64,000 nt of DNA, taken from Myxocyprinus asiaticus (Eukaryota; Chordata; Actinopteri; Cypriniformes; Catostomidae). The stretch spans positions 26,938,656 to 27,002,655 of the forward strand of contig NC_059348.1 in assembly GCF_019703515.2 (NCBI RefSeq), read 5' to 3'. The translations under genes and the position numbers were made by a program. Shown piece by piece: positions 1 to 11,889 of the stretch. Position 1 is the first letter of the stretch. Every line of letters begins with the position of its first letter. Under the pieces are notes generated by a model. The model had not been told where the DNA came from, did no database searches, and saw nothing but the letters and a program-made list of their open reading frames with translations.

Positions 1-679
1 ATTATTCTAAGTTAAGAGGATTTTGGATAGAGCCCGACCGATATGGGATTTTTGAGACCAATACCGATTTTAGAGAGGGAAAATTCACCGATTACCGATA
101 TGGTGACCGATATAGCTAGTTTTTGAGCTGGAATGAAAACAGACCTTTTGCACCGATATGACTATGCAAAGGTACTCAGAAGGCTGCTTTCTTAAATATT
201 TTTATCAAAGAATATTTGACATTATTATTATAATACATTGTCAACAAATTATAGAAATGAACACTGAGAAAATGAAGAATAAATAAAAATACAATAAATA
301 GCTTAATAAATATCAGTACTGTTTAGTATCAGTCAAATGCTGACCATTAAAATAAAGAATAAATAAAAATAAAATAAATAACTAAATAAACATCAGTACT
401 GTATGTTTAGTATCAGTCAAATGCTGACCATTAAAACAAAGAATAAATAAAAATAAATAATAAATAGCTAAATAAACATCAGGGGCCGGTTGCACCAGCT
501 ATACATATGTTACAACTTAGCCTTGTTGTGGCGTAAATGGGCACTAAGTCACAATTTACACTCTATTAAATATTTGAGCGTTGCACCATTAAATTTATGT
601 AGGACGTAACCCTACGTATAAACTAAATATATACGGCAGCCTCCGACCAGGAGTAACTGATGGAATAAAAAAACGCATT

Positions 680-680
<1 letters not shown>

Positions 681-776
<96 letters not shown>
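681..776. repeat. poly(A) run followed by (TA)n microsatellite
   Basis: About 32 consecutive A residues pass directly into more than 30 TA dinucleotides. The A-run next to a microsatellite suggests the decayed tail of a retroposed sequence. An apparent tyrosine-isoleucine reading frame across it is only the translation of the repeat. Confidence 0.95.
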
Positions 777-778
<2 letters not shown>

Positions 779-1043
779 ATATTAAAATGAATAAATATCT
801 ATTTTTCCATCCTGTTGTATTAGTATTTATCACCTCTCATTTATTTTAGATACAGTTCCTATATATTATTATTTACAAAGGGCAAATATACTATTTATTA
901 AATCTACTTTTATTACGTATCCTATTTTAATGTCTGGAAAACCAGACTTTTAAATATTACATTTTATAAATGCAACGACTGGAATTGTTCGGTTGAAGGG
1001 GGTACCAAACTGTGAATCCTGAACAAAACAGTTTGGTGAATAC

Positions 1044-2386
1044 TAGGGATGTGCGAGACTGTCGACTAGTCGACTAAACGGTTCTGATGCTGCTAGTCGA
1101 CACTGGAATTACTAGTCGGTTAATATTTCCCCCCATTAAACTGATCATCATTTTTACACATTTACGTTTGGCTTTATATTTTTACAGAGGTTGCACTTAA
1201 ATTACTGTCATATTAATGTTACATATTTTAAATAGAATTAATAATGCAAATATTATTTAAAAAAACAAAAAACAAAAAAACAAAAAGGATATCTGGAGCA
1301 GATAGAGTTTAACTTCACCTCAGGCCGCGCGTGCGTCTTCCCTCTCACTCGCGGCGCGTGCAGGAAAATGTCCTCTCACTAGACAAGCAAACTCAGCAAA
1401 GTAGTAATGAAATCACTTCGGTGGTGCGGGAATTTTCACATTTGAGTCTTCTTTAAATCTGTGCATGCTTGTACGTTATTTTTCCGCTGAGCGGGCTTTT
1501 TCAAGCGCAGGATAGCCGCCTCAGGTGAGTCAAGTCCCGTCTTTCACCGGACCATGTACAGGGGTTAATTTTACTCATCCAAAAATGTATGCTTTTGAGT
1601 AAGTAGCCTAGAACATAACTGTTTTAGACTAGGTATGCAATTTTTTAATCTGCTGATTAAGAAGGCTATTTTCAATGGGGTGCCGACTGCTTAACATGTT
1701 AAACTATCTTTTATTCTGTGTGCACGTCATGTTTAGAATATATTAGGTTTATTGTAGGCTACATCACAGGCCTATTTTTTCTGTCCTATGGCTGCTTTTT
1801 AAATTTTTATTTATTTATTATTTTTTTTACATCGTAACTGTTATTGGTTGATGTTCTTTACCGAACAGCTGTCGTATTAGATCAATGACTAATGCACGAC
1901 TGCACATCGTGAAATACCAGCAACTTTTAAGCGCACTTGTTTTCTCTCTCATAGATTTGGCTTAACCCGTCTGTTAATTATTTTCAACAATGTCCTGACT
2001 GTTTTAATATGTTAAGTAACTTTTACTTGGTGATTTCCATTTAGAACAGGCTTTTAATGGTTGTTCCATTGATCCTGCACTATTCATTCAATTGTTTTAA
2101 TAATTATGCCTCTTAAATATTCGCTAATGTTGATTCAGTGAATGTGTGTCATGTTCTATATTTAATGTACAATGATCATAATTTAAGGCAAGCACGTCGC
2201 TGATAAATGCCCCTTTTCAGTGGAATTTAGCATCGGATTTTGAATAGATTAAGTATTTTAAATGGGTCGCATACATTTTTTTTTTTTTTTTTTTACTGTT
2301 TTCTTAAGGTTGGTTTCTCTTTAGACTAGTCTGTTACAAAACTTCTGTTTAAACGACAGTCAAATTAGTCGTAGAGCACATCCCTA
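1044..2386. mobile_element. hAT-type element nested in the 28-3044 hAT
   Basis: The termini are TAGGGATGTGCGAGACTG on the left and GTAGAGCACATCCCTA on the right. The flanking 8-bp duplication gtgaatac is perfect at 1036-1043 and 2387-2394. The first 60 bases contain several copies of a gtcgac/tagtcgac palindromic motif, common in this hAT subgroup. There is no transposase frame. Because the duplication sits inside the outer hAT, this copy is younger than its host element. Confidence 0.88.
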
Positions 2387-3118
2387 GTGAATACAAGTTT
2401 ACACGCTGACAACAATGAAAGTAGCTACGTGGTTAGCTAGTTAGCTATAAGCTCGTTGCCACGGAGAGTAAAATATGGACTTTATTTACTTTCCAGCATT
2501 GTGTCTCACCAATTAGGTAACAGCAAAGCGTGAATTCAACACTCAACAGACGCAATCCACCACCTCACCGTTGTCTGATGAGCTGCGAAAAGATGCTCTG
2601 ATGTTTACCTTTCAATCTGCTACATTACTGACAAACTGTAGCTGGCTAACAGCAAACAGATGTGATAAACATGAGTGACATGGTTGTCAGGGACAGGGTT
2701 AACGTTATATTTGTTATATAAAACGATGGAGTCATTTTTGTATTAACTTTCCAGTATGTATTTCACACACTAGTTAGCAATTTAAGGAGAAGAGATTGCT
2801 CAAATCCGCACCGTTTAACTCCACCCTGTCTGCAGAACCACCGTCAGTTCAGAGTCAGCTCTGTAAACAATGGAGTCGGAGCATGCTCTGCTGGACAAAC
2901 TACGCTATGACACCAATTCTAAAGCATTGTTTTCTGCATTATATGTTCTGAAAAAAAGTTTTCATATCGGCGCATATCGGTAAAATATACGGCGATACCG
3001 ATATATCAGTGAAAGTCTAATATCGATATATCGGTCGGGCACTAATTTTGGACTAGGAGTTTGAAGCCAGCATACAAAACCTCTGCAAGAAAAAACATAT
3101 TTGCGCAATTTGACTTTT

Positions 3119-3565
3119 TTGTGTGTGTGTGATTTTCTCCCCTTTTCTCCCCAATTTGGAATGCCCAGTTCCCAATGTGTTCTAAGTTCTCGTGGTGGCG
3201 TAGTGCCTCGCCTCAATCCGGGTGACGGAGGATGAATCTCAGTTGCCTCCGCGTCTGAGACCGTCAATCCACGCATCTTATCATGTGGCTTCATGTGCGC
3301 GTTACCGCAGAGACCTAGCGCGTGTGGAGGCCCACGCTATTCTCCGTGGCATCCACGCACAACTCACCACGCGCCCCACCAAGTGCGAAACACATTATAG
3401 TGACCATGAGGAGGTTAACCCAATGTGACTCTACCTACCCTAGCAACCGGACCAATTGGTTGCTTAGGAAGCCTGGCTGGAGTCACTCAACACGCCCTGG
3501 ATTCAAACTCGTGACTCCAGGTGTGGTAGTCAGTGTCTTTACTTTCTGAGCTACCCAGGCCCTCA
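3119..3565 (-). mobile_element. tRNA-derived SINE, copy 1
   Basis: Read on the minus strand it starts with a tRNA-like head (ggcctgggtagctcag, box A) followed by a box B (gagtttgaatccagggcg, mutated from gagttcgaatcc) and continues through a unique body to a tail ending near ggggagaaaatc. Near-identical copies lie at 7279-7680, 15499-15922, 27512-27931 and 38520-38946. The flanks caatttgactttt (3106-3118) and caattggactttt (3566-3578) look like a target-site duplication. Several short reading frames across it are spurious. The family resembles cyprinid tRNA SINEs, but I cannot name it from sequence alone. Confidence 0.85.
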
Positions 3566-3578
3566 CAATTGGACTTTT

Positions 3579-4548
3579 GATTCCAAATCTTATCGTTACT
3601 GATAAATAGCCCTTGTGACAACTTCTTTGTGTGACGACTAGCCCAAGTCTCCCCTACACATACAAGCGTACAAAAGCGAATGTAAAGCACAGCACATAGT
3701 GCATGATTGTACGTGAAAACTTTGGCAACAAATATTGTAATTTATGACATTTAAAACATGGTTGTGATGTTTCCGTTACCTTTTCCATTTTTTTGTTTTG
3801 TTTTTTTTTGTTTCATGAATTGTTTTGTGCCTCGTAAAACATATAATAAGCTGTTAAATTCAGGTGTACTGTAGCTTTAAAAAGACATAGATTTTATTTT
3901 TATGATTGTGGTGGGGTGATGGGGGAACATGTCCACCCTTTGTTAACATGAAACCTTCGCCACAGGTTTAATGACAGTTTCCACTGTGACAACTTACCCC
4001 ATATACTGTTGTCACAAAAGGTCAACATTTGTTTAATGAACTGTATCTTTTTCCAATAGCAATTAATTTTAATAGCTTTTTTGTAGCCAAGACTTTAAGG
4101 TATGTGACTCTGCAGAAATTGACTTTCAAAAATGAACACATTGCAATTGTTTTTAAAAATATTGTGATTGCGATTTGAACAGTGGTATGATAAACTACAG
4201 TATGACTAATATGATTCATCAACTCCTTTTGCTGCTGCTAAGATATCAAGGCTAAAAAAATGAAGGACATAAAATAACATTGAAGCAACAGCCCTCGTGT
4301 TGAACAGGGTGTATGACAACTTCAAAATAGCAAGTGATGACTTTTGTCTCCAAATTAAGTCATGTTTTGCTGATGCTCTGCTGCCAGTAAGAGTTACACT
4401 TTAAGAGTGTTAAAGAACTGATAGACCCAGCTCTCTTTGCATTCACATTGTACCTGAACTTGCATGTGGACTCGAGCCTTTTTCAGTCTAATTTAGTTGT
4501 CCACTTTTCATTCACACTGTTATTTTTGTTGTATTCGGCGTACTTAAA
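3579..4548. other. Intergenic, no gene recognised
   Basis: This AT-rich stretch lies beyond the last visible zbtb47 exon. No open frame of note, RNA gene or clear transposon end was recognised. It may include intron sequence of zbtb47, whose remaining zinc-finger exons would lie further left, outside the window. Confidence 0.5.
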
Positions 4549-5209
4549 AGGGTTAGTTAACCCAAAAATTATAATTCTCTCATCATTTACTCATCCTCAT
4601 GCCACCCCAGATGTGTATGGGCTTCTTTCTTCTGCAGAACACAAATTATGATTTTTAGAAGAATATTTCAGCTCTGTCCATACAATGCAAGTGTAACAAT
4701 TTTGGGTGCCAAAATGTTGACGCTCCAAAAAGCACATAAAGACATCATGAAAGTACTCCATATGACTCCAGTGTTTTAATCCACATTTTCAGAAGTGATA
4801 TAATAGGTGTGGGTGAGAAACATCAATATTTAAGTCCCTTTTTGCTTGAAATTCTTCTCCTTGCCCAGTAGGGAGTGATATGCATGAAGAATGTGAATCA
4901 CCAAAAACACAAGAAGAAAAATGAGAAAGTGATCTGTTTCTCACCCACACCTATCATATTGCTTCTGAACACATGGATTTAACCACTGGAGTCATATGGA
5001 TTAGGCTACTTTTATGCTGATTTATGTGATTTATGGAGCTTCAAAATTTTGGCGCCCATTCCTTTGCATTGTATGGAGCAAAAGTGCTGAAATATTCTTC
5101 TAAAAATCTTAGTTTGTGTTCTGTAGAAGAAAGTAAGTTACACACATCTGGGATAGCATAAGGGTGAGTAAATGATAAGAGAATTATAATTTTTGGGTGA
5201 ACGATCCCT
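4549..5209. mobile_element. Fold-back TTAA-site (Kolobok-like) non-autonomous element
   Basis: The left end is TTAA plus agggttagttaaccc and the right end is gggtgaacgatccct plus ttac, a TTAA duplication with one change. Nearly the whole element is two long inverted arms of about 300 bases: the left arm (for example tcatttactcatcctcatgc) is mirrored by the right arm (gcataagggtgagtaaatga). Termini beginning AGG next to TTAA fit Kolobok rather than piggyBac, whose ends begin CCC. The same family recurs at 10347-11086, and related ends occur at 37236 and at 56547-58348. Confidence 0.7.
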
Positions 5210-5370
5210 TTACGCATCCACTCCTTTGACTTCTATTCCGACAAAACAGCCTCTGATCTCCTTGTCCGGATATTATTAGCAGACTTTGAAGACTATCTTG
5301 ACGCATGCAGCCTACATATTTATTTAATCAAATCACAGCTGTTTGTGATTTAATAATCACACAAGGAATA

Positions 5371-5609
5371 TACACATTTTGACTTTAATTGATTGTGTTG
5401 CTCTACCCTGAACACAATATTAACCTAAAACATGTGCTTCATGTGGTAACATCTAAATTAACTTGTTTATTCAAGTCAAAATATTATTTAACATCACTGA
5501 ATCAACCTGGATGCATCAGATTACACCAACAAAACTCATTTAAATGGTTAGATCAAGTAGAAATAGCTCATTAAGGTAACAATCACAGGTCACCACATTT
5601 TACAGTGTA
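5371..5609. mobile_element. MITE with TACAC/GTGTA termini
   Basis: A 240-bp non-coding repeat with ends tacacattttgact and attttacagtgta. The same internal words (accaacaaaact, agatcaagtagaaat, ggtaacaa) recur at about 21220-21333 plus 28008-28074, where another transposon splits the copy, and in rearranged form at 11960-12445. It ends about a dozen bases from the zbtb47 exon donor site. Confidence 0.6.
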
Positions 5610-5621
5610 TATAGTATATAC

Positions 5622-6912
5622 CTGTATGCTCTTCTCACAGTCTGTCTGCTGATGTAGCAGTAGTTCACTTTCCAGGGGGAAGCGCTTGCCACACTTGTAA
5701 CAGATGTACGTGCGGTTATGTGTCTTGTTCATGTGTTTCTCCAAGTACCAGCATTTATTGAAGATCTTTGGGCACCTCACACAGGGAAAGCTCTGAATTT
5801 CCAACTTATCTTTCTGCTCCTCAGATCCCGCACTCTTGCCTCACTCTCACACCGGTTCTTTGGGAGACCATCGCTATTGCATCAACGGAGTCGCGGGTTT
5901 GTCGTAAGGGTCTTTCAGGCATGAATACAGGTAATGTGTGGCTCTCTACTCCACTAAGCCCCACATCATCTTCACTTTGCTCACCCACCTCTTCCTCCTC
6001 CTCCATGGGCACATTATCTCTAGATTCCTCAACAGTCTGATCATTCATCCTTGCTTTTCCAGGAACCTGTCACCCTGATGGAGATTGAGCTGCCGTGTTA
6101 GGAGAACTGCCCTCTAAACCTTTGGATACATTAAGGGTCTGATTGTTAAAATTCAGCTCGACAATAATTTGCTCACTATTAAATGAAGCAAGATCTTCAG
6201 ATTCCTTTGATCCTTCGGTTTTGCCTTCGACATAACAAGCACTTGCTTTTACACTTCCTGGACACCCATCACTGCCCTGACCAGCATATGGGCTTCCATC
6301 ACTTTTCCCCACATAGATCTTGGCACAGGTAGGGTCCTTCTCTTGCTTGATCTCCATGAGAAAGTTAGAGTTCACTGAGTTGCAGTTGCAATTGCTCCAG
6401 CTCTGAGAACTGGTTTCCTGTTTGGCTTGGTCTACACTAGGACTGATTCCCAGTGAGCCTCTGGCAATGAGCTCGCTACAGGAAGTGGCAATGTTGCTCA
6501 TCTGGAGCACAGTAGCAGCCTTGAGCATGTCCTGGGCATTGCAACTGGTGACCAGGAGTTTGGAAGTGTAGATGAAGTTCAGGATTTGCGTCAAGCCTTG
6601 AGGCCTGAGGGCCTCTAGAGAGAGCTCCACTCGCTGCAGCTCCTTACTACAGGCAAAGAGCGAGTGGAAGAAGGGGCTGTAGACTGCTAGTACTCCCATA
6701 TGGGCCTGGAAAGAGGTCTGGTGGTGCAGGAGAACGATGTCAACATCACATAGGTCTGGTTGGAATAGACGTTGCTTGTTAAGCCTGTCTATCAAAAAGG
6801 TACAGTGAAGGGCCACATCCTCTACCAGGGATAACTCTGCCAATGGGTGATCAGCAGTCTTCTCCACAATCAGCAACAACAGTACATTGGATATGATTAA
6901 GACACATTTGAA
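5622..6912 (-). pseudogene. zbtb47: zbtb47 BTB/zinc-finger exon with coding lesions
   Basis: ZBTB47 is a nuclear BTB/POZ zinc-finger transcription factor. The frame from 6912 encodes the ZBTB47 N-terminus (SLVEDVALHC), the BTB domain (RLNKQRLFQPDLCDVDIVL, then YSPFFHSLF, then QILNFIYTSKLL), a KIYV linker and the IIVELNFNNQTLNVS motif. An acidic stretch (MEEEEEVGEQSEDD) follows, then two fingers (CVRC...HMNKTH; CYKC...HQQTDC). The exon ends at a canonical donor, CAG|gtatat, at 5622/5621; the other fingers would be in exons left of the window. Three defects are visible. There is no in-frame ATG between the TAG at 6913-6915 and the BTB core (the ATG at 6885-6887 is out of frame). There is an in-frame TGA at 6070-6072. 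A net +1 frameshift lies within 5824-5840, between the acidic region and finger 1. Assembly error is possible, but three separate lesions favour a pseudogene. The family assignment is firm; the functional status is inferred. Confidence 0.82.
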
Positions 6913-7278
6913 CTATTTAAAATATTAGATTTTGCTTTATATTGCAATAAAGCATGACAATGTAACACAGTAAACACTGCATGCTGGTGAGACACCAGAG
7001 GTGTCATGCCCATTCAGAGATTTTGAGCCAAGAGGATTTTGAATTGATTAAATGATTAAATGATTAAATTGAATGAATATTGCATGTAAAAAAGAATGTC
7101 TGTGGCAGAAATCTTTATTCACACATCTAAATTTGGTCAGTCCAAACTTAGGGGTGGTTGTGGCTGAACATGAACATGATGCCTCCAGAAAAAAACATAG
7201 GTGCATGACACCCATGGGTCTCACAATAAAAAGAAACAAAATAAATAAAAAACAACAACAATTAAGAATTCAGATTTT

Positions 7279-7680
7279 GGGGGCCTGGGTAGCTCAGCGA
7301 GTATTGACGCTGACTACCACCCCTGGAGTTGCGAGTTCGAATCCAGGGTGTGCTGAGTGACTCCAGCCAGGTCTCCTAAGCAACCAAATTGGCCCGGTTG
7401 CTAGAGAGGGTGGATTCACATTGGGTAACCTCCTCGTGGTCGCGATTGGTGGTTCTCGCTCTCAATGGGGCGCGTGGTAAGTTGTGCGTGGATCGCGGAG
7501 AGTAGCATGAGTCTCCACGTGCGGAGTCTCCGCAGTGTCATGCACAACAAGCCACGTGATAAGATGCGTAGATTGACTGTCTCAGAGGCGGAGACAACTG
7601 AGACTTGTCCTCCGCCACCTGGATTGAGGTGGGCATTCCAAATTGGGAGAAAAGGGGATAAAAAAAAGAAAAAAATTGTA
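7279..7680 (+). mobile_element. tRNA-derived SINE, copy 2
   Basis: The copy begins ggggcctgggtagctcagcg (box A region) with a good box B, GAGTTCGAATCC, at 7333-7344. The body ends at attccaaattgggag and an A-rich tail (ggggataaaaaaaagaaaaa). It belongs to the same family as the copies at 3119, 15499, 27512 and 38520, and lies about 390 bases from the zbtb47 exon. Confidence 0.87.
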
Positions 7681-10346
7681 TCCTGTATTGGAACTGGGAC
7701 CACAGACCACAGCGCAAAGGGAAAGCGGTACCGCGAACATTAAAAGGAGCATCGCAAAGAAAAAATGCATACCGCAAAGTGAAACTCAAAGAAAAAGAAG
7801 TGTTGCAAAAAAAATTATGCCAAAAGTCTGTTGCAGATTTAAAAAAAGGATCTCAATTCTTGGGTTTCGTGTACAACATACATTGTTTTTTGCGATACTT
7901 TATTTTTTTTGGAAATATATAAGGCATCATATTGTCTCCATACCACTGTGATGAAAGTGTGTCCTTGTGCGTCAAACGTCATGACACCATTACTGCGTCA
8001 GTACTAAACATGCGCAGATCATCCCAGTTTCACAAAGCAATCCGATCAAGTGTTTACCTTGCAAAAATGATCTTTTCAAACAGATTAGAAATTGTTTACA
8101 CCGCCCCTTACAATCCGAATGAAATTTAAATCGGATGTTGCCAATTTAATCCGACTGACGTGGTTCCGAGACTTTTTTTTATTTGGATTAAGCTTCTAGT
8201 CGGATCACAAACGGATTACCAGGTTTCATGTAAACGCAGCTACTGAGTCAACTGATTCATAAAAAATAAATAAAAATAAAAACAGAGTCGTTCACCACTG
8301 AAACATTGTAACTGAATGAGAATGATTAATTCACTTAAAAGATTCGATCAAAAACACTGATACATTTACAAACGAAACACCGCTAGTTAAAATCAGGGCG
8401 CAATGGAGTTGTGTTTGATGCGTTACCTTCTTTTGGTACTATTTTCACTGGCGGAGAAGAAAAGCACAAACTAACAGGCCACTTTTTTGTCTGAAAAGTA
8501 CAGCATTTATTATTATTTACAGCTATATAACATGATATATAAAATGTTCTGAAAGTTGAACTAGATATAGCACCATTATTACAAACAGGCACCACTGCTA
8601 ATTTAATTTATGTTATTCTTCAAAACTACCTGAGCCATGGCAGGTAGTTTATTTTGGTATGACATGCATGTATTAAAATTTGAACAGGTATTTCAATAAT
8701 AAAATTCAAAAATAATACAATTAGAGCATCATAACTATGAGGTGACAGTTGACTATCAGATTCTACAGGCCTAAATGTATACATTTCCAATAATTTCCAA
8801 ATATGCAGGACATCAGGATAAGCAGTCTGAGAGGGGGGCTTACTACCATGATGATTCAGTGGTCTCTGCCTCGAAGGAGTACCGGTTCCCCTCCTTAGCA
8901 TTTAAATGATTACTATTCATGAAAATGTCATTTCTATCCACACTCTGTTCTTCTGTTTATACATCGGTCCTTTTTCGCCATGTCCGCGTGCAGATCGGTT
9001 CGCACTCTCTCCGAGGGGAGTGATGATGGTTGGAGGTCCAGAATCATATGGGACGTTTTGTCTAGACAGCGTTAAAGCGACAGGGACATGATTAAACGGG
9101 GAAGAATTCCATAATACACAGCTTTCTAAGTGAATTTTTGTTTATAAATGGCAGAATAATCGTTTAGATTTGTATTATTATTTTTATTATTATTATTATT
9201 ATTTTAAAATGATCTCCTTCCGCACCTTACGCATGCTGCGCAGTCATTACAGCATTAAAGCCCATGGCAGCCGGGGTCAACGAGTCCATAGCGGAGTTAA
9301 CCTGTTCAACGCAGACAGTTCGAGATAGCTGTAGTGTTCCACTGTGGACACAAGGTGTCGCTAGAACACAGTGTGCTATCGCTCTCACAGCTTTGCCTCA
9401 GATTTGATTGCCAAAACTATTGTATTATATAATTTGCCCACAATTCGCAACTGCTTTTTCTAGACGTTCTTGCATTGGAAAAGTAATGCTACAGTTAATG
9501 TTTTGAGATTACTGTTTGATATTTTGATTTTAGTTCATGTTAGCTAATGCAGTTAACTAATGTTAGGCTATGTAGTTGACTAATGTTAACAAATATTTTT
9601 TTTTTTCTAAAGTGTTACCCATGCACATTTGTTCTGTGAGGAGAAAAACAGCCATAGATATCTTTCTTTTAATCTCAAGTTTTCTGCCTATGGATCTGTT
9701 GGTAGGCCAAGAACATCAAAGACTTATTTCTTGCCAAAAGTTTTTGAAGGAGTGAGTGAGTTTATAAATCAACTCATTATCTTGGCCTATATATGAGACT
9801 GCAGTTCTGTTACACACAAGTTGAAAAATTAAATCAATTATAAAAACATGCACATAATCACTAAATGCAGAATGATGTTTATTCTGCACAAAATAATTTC
9901 TGCATTTATTGTTATTGTGTATTGTTAAGAACAATTAATTTAATATATTTACTGTTGTTATTAATATGCATAAGTTTAGAATATGTGATACATTTTTTGA
10001 GTGTCATAAGCACTATGAACTATGTAGTGTTAACCTCAAACAGTCAAAATGTTAGAATAGCTGAACACCAGAAAATATTTTGTCTACAACAAGGTGGAAA
10101 AGGAGACTACTGTCATTCAGATATTTCCATAAATCAAACGATGTATTTAAACTTATGTTGTTAAAGGGCCTTGCGAACAAAGATGTTTATGGTTGTAATA
10201 TTGTAATAGATTTTTTTGCATTATATGTCATATGTTCTTCATAAATACTTCCCATTTTTGACCTTTCTGAGACTACCTATAGTACAACAATGAATTCATC
10301 CAATGAAGGGAGTTGCAGTTATTGCACAGATCATGACTTACTTTAA
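7681..10346. other. Non-coding stretch upstream of zbtb47, mostly unrecognised
   Basis: No exon was recognised. About 7955-8245 (aatccgaatgaaatttaaatcgg to tcatgtaaacgcagc) looks like a cyprinid MITE fragment. About 9490-9617 (taatgttaggctatg, aaagtgttaccc) belongs to a dispersed repeat also seen near 54842 and 55500. A GC-richer patch at 9215-9360 contains gcatgctgcgcag, a palindromic word resembling an NRF1 site, and could be a promoter or 5' exon of zbtb47. That is only a guess. Confidence 0.4.
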
Positions 10347-11086
10347 AGGTTCACCTGGCATAGAAAAACGAAAATTCTCCCATCATTTACTCACCCTCAT
10401 GCCATCCCAAAATGTGTACTTTCTTTCTTCTGCAGAACACAAACAAAGATTTTAAGAAGAATATCTCAGCTCTATATCTTCACAATGCAAGTGTGACCTC
10501 TTTTGTAAGTCGCTTTGGATAAAACCGTCTGCCAAATGAATAAATGTAAATGAATGGGTACTAAAATTTTGAAGCTCCAGAAGCAAATAAAGGCAGCATA
10601 AAAGTAATACATATATGACTCCAGTGGTTAAATACATATCTTCTGAAGTGATATGATAGCTGTGGGTGAGAAACAGATCAATATTTAAATCTTTTTTTGC
10701 TATTAATCTCCACTTTAACTTTTCTTCTTTTGTTTTTGGCAGTTCACATTCTTCATGCATATCGCCACCCACTGGACAGGGAGGAGAATTTATATTAAAA
10801 AATAACTTGAATATTGATTTCTCACCCACAGCTATCATATCGCTTCAGAAGATATGGATTTAACCGCTGGAGTCATATGGATTACTTTCAAGCTGCCTTT
10901 ACGTGCTTTTTGGAGCTTCAAATTTCTGGTCGCCATTCACTTGCATTGAATGGACCTACAGAGCTGAAATATTCTTCTAAAAATCTTCGTTTGTGTTCTG
11001 CAGAAGATAGAAAGTCATACACATCTGGGATGGCATGAGGATGAGTAAATTATGAGAGAATTTTCATTTTTGGGTGAACTATCCCT
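10347..11086. mobile_element. Fold-back TTAA-site (Kolobok-like) element with SINE-tail insertion
   Basis: Perfect TTAA duplications flank the element at 10343-10346 and 11087-11090. Its right end, gggtgaactatccct, is the standard terminus of this family; the left end aggttcacctgg is diverged. The two long arms are inverted copies (tcatttactcaccctcatgc against catgaggatgagtaaattat), as in the 4549-5209 element. Apparent reading frames on both strands across it are translations of these arms. Confidence 0.78.
10497..10552 (+). repeat. SINE 3' tail fragment
   Basis: The words gtaagtcgctttggataaaa and gtctgccaaatgaataaatg form the well-known conserved 3' tail of several fish SINEs. It interrupts the left arm of the fold-back element: the arm resumes at gaatgggtac, matching the uninterrupted copy at about 4690. 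No tRNA head is present, so it is a 5'-truncated copy. Confidence 0.7.
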
Positions 11087-11438
11087 TTAATATTACATGA
11101 TATTATGTTTTTGACACGACAAGGGTTTATATCTTATATAATTAATAACTGTATATCTTAACTAATTAACATGGTGTCCTTCCAGGCTTAGTTTTTAGCC
11201 CTCCACCCATGGGAGTACATTCACTTAAGTAAAATCCTCTGGAGAGACTTCCTCCTGTTGGCTCCTCTGCTCAGTTCTAAAAAAAACAAAAAAAAAAAAC
11301 ATTTTGTTTATCTGTTGGAGTTCTCTCTTATATAATTTTAAACCAAGCTTGACCATGCTGAGTTTGGGTAATCTGTCTGGTGGGAAAATCAATCCGCTCA
11401 TTGGTATTAATGCTTCTAACAGTATAAGGAGAGATAGG

Positions 11439-11441
<3 letters not shown>

Positions 11442-11473
<32 letters not shown>

Positions 11474-11597
11474 ACAAAAATAATTAAAAAAGGGATTTGG
11501 TAGATAAATAAATCACAGATGTGTTTCAGAGGGAGGTAAACAAAGAATATATCTGACTCTCTCACCACTTTCCACTTTGTCTTTTAGTTACTGGTCC

Positions 11598-11646
<49 letters not shown>
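11442..11646. repeat. Opposed (GA)n and (CT)n microsatellites
   Basis: A pure (GA)15 tract at 11442-11471 is followed 130 bases later by a pure (CT)22 tract at 11602-11646. The two are complementary, so a single strand could fold into a stem about 30 bp long. An open frame of alternating R and E residues on the minus strand is the translation of the repeat. Confidence 0.93.
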
Positions 11647-11647
<1 letters not shown>

Positions 11648-11889
11648 GTTTACATTGCATTTTTTTTAAACATGAGGACAGATGCACAGTATATGAAAAC
11701 AAAGCAATTGCTATTTTTGTTGACTTAATGCCAGAATTCATACAGTACATTGTGTTGAGAAATAAAAATAGCAGCAGTTTGTTTTAAGTGCTTTGTATAA
11801 ATACCTACCAGCATCAAATTGAAAAATATAAATAAATAAAAAATAAATAAAAAAATCTGACATTTCATAAAAATCATATTGATGTGTCA

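Larger units (their letters stand above)
28..3044. mobile_element. hAT-type DNA transposon, non-autonomous, interrupted by a second hAT
   Basis: The element is bounded by imperfect terminal inverted repeats: TAGAGCCCGACCGATAT on the left and ATATCGGTCGGGCACTA on the right. A perfect 8-bp direct repeat, attttgga, flanks it at 20-27 and 3045-3052, which is the hAT target-site signature. I see no transposase reading frame, so it is a non-autonomous copy. The first 300 bases and the last 90 share the motif 'accgatat' in opposite orientation. A second hAT (1044-2386) and a poly(A)-(TA) tract (681-776) lie inside. A stretch from about 483 beginning ggggccggttgcacca resembles the end of yet another fish repeat, but I cannot find its partner end. 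Confidence 0.85.

Noticed and set aside
612..833. 73-residue minus-strand frame rich in Y, I and F
   Set aside because: It is the translation of the (TA)n and poly(A) tract at 681-776.
10666..11038. Plus-strand frames of 65 and 74 residues
   Set aside because: They lie in the arms of the fold-back TTAA element and recur wherever the family occurs.
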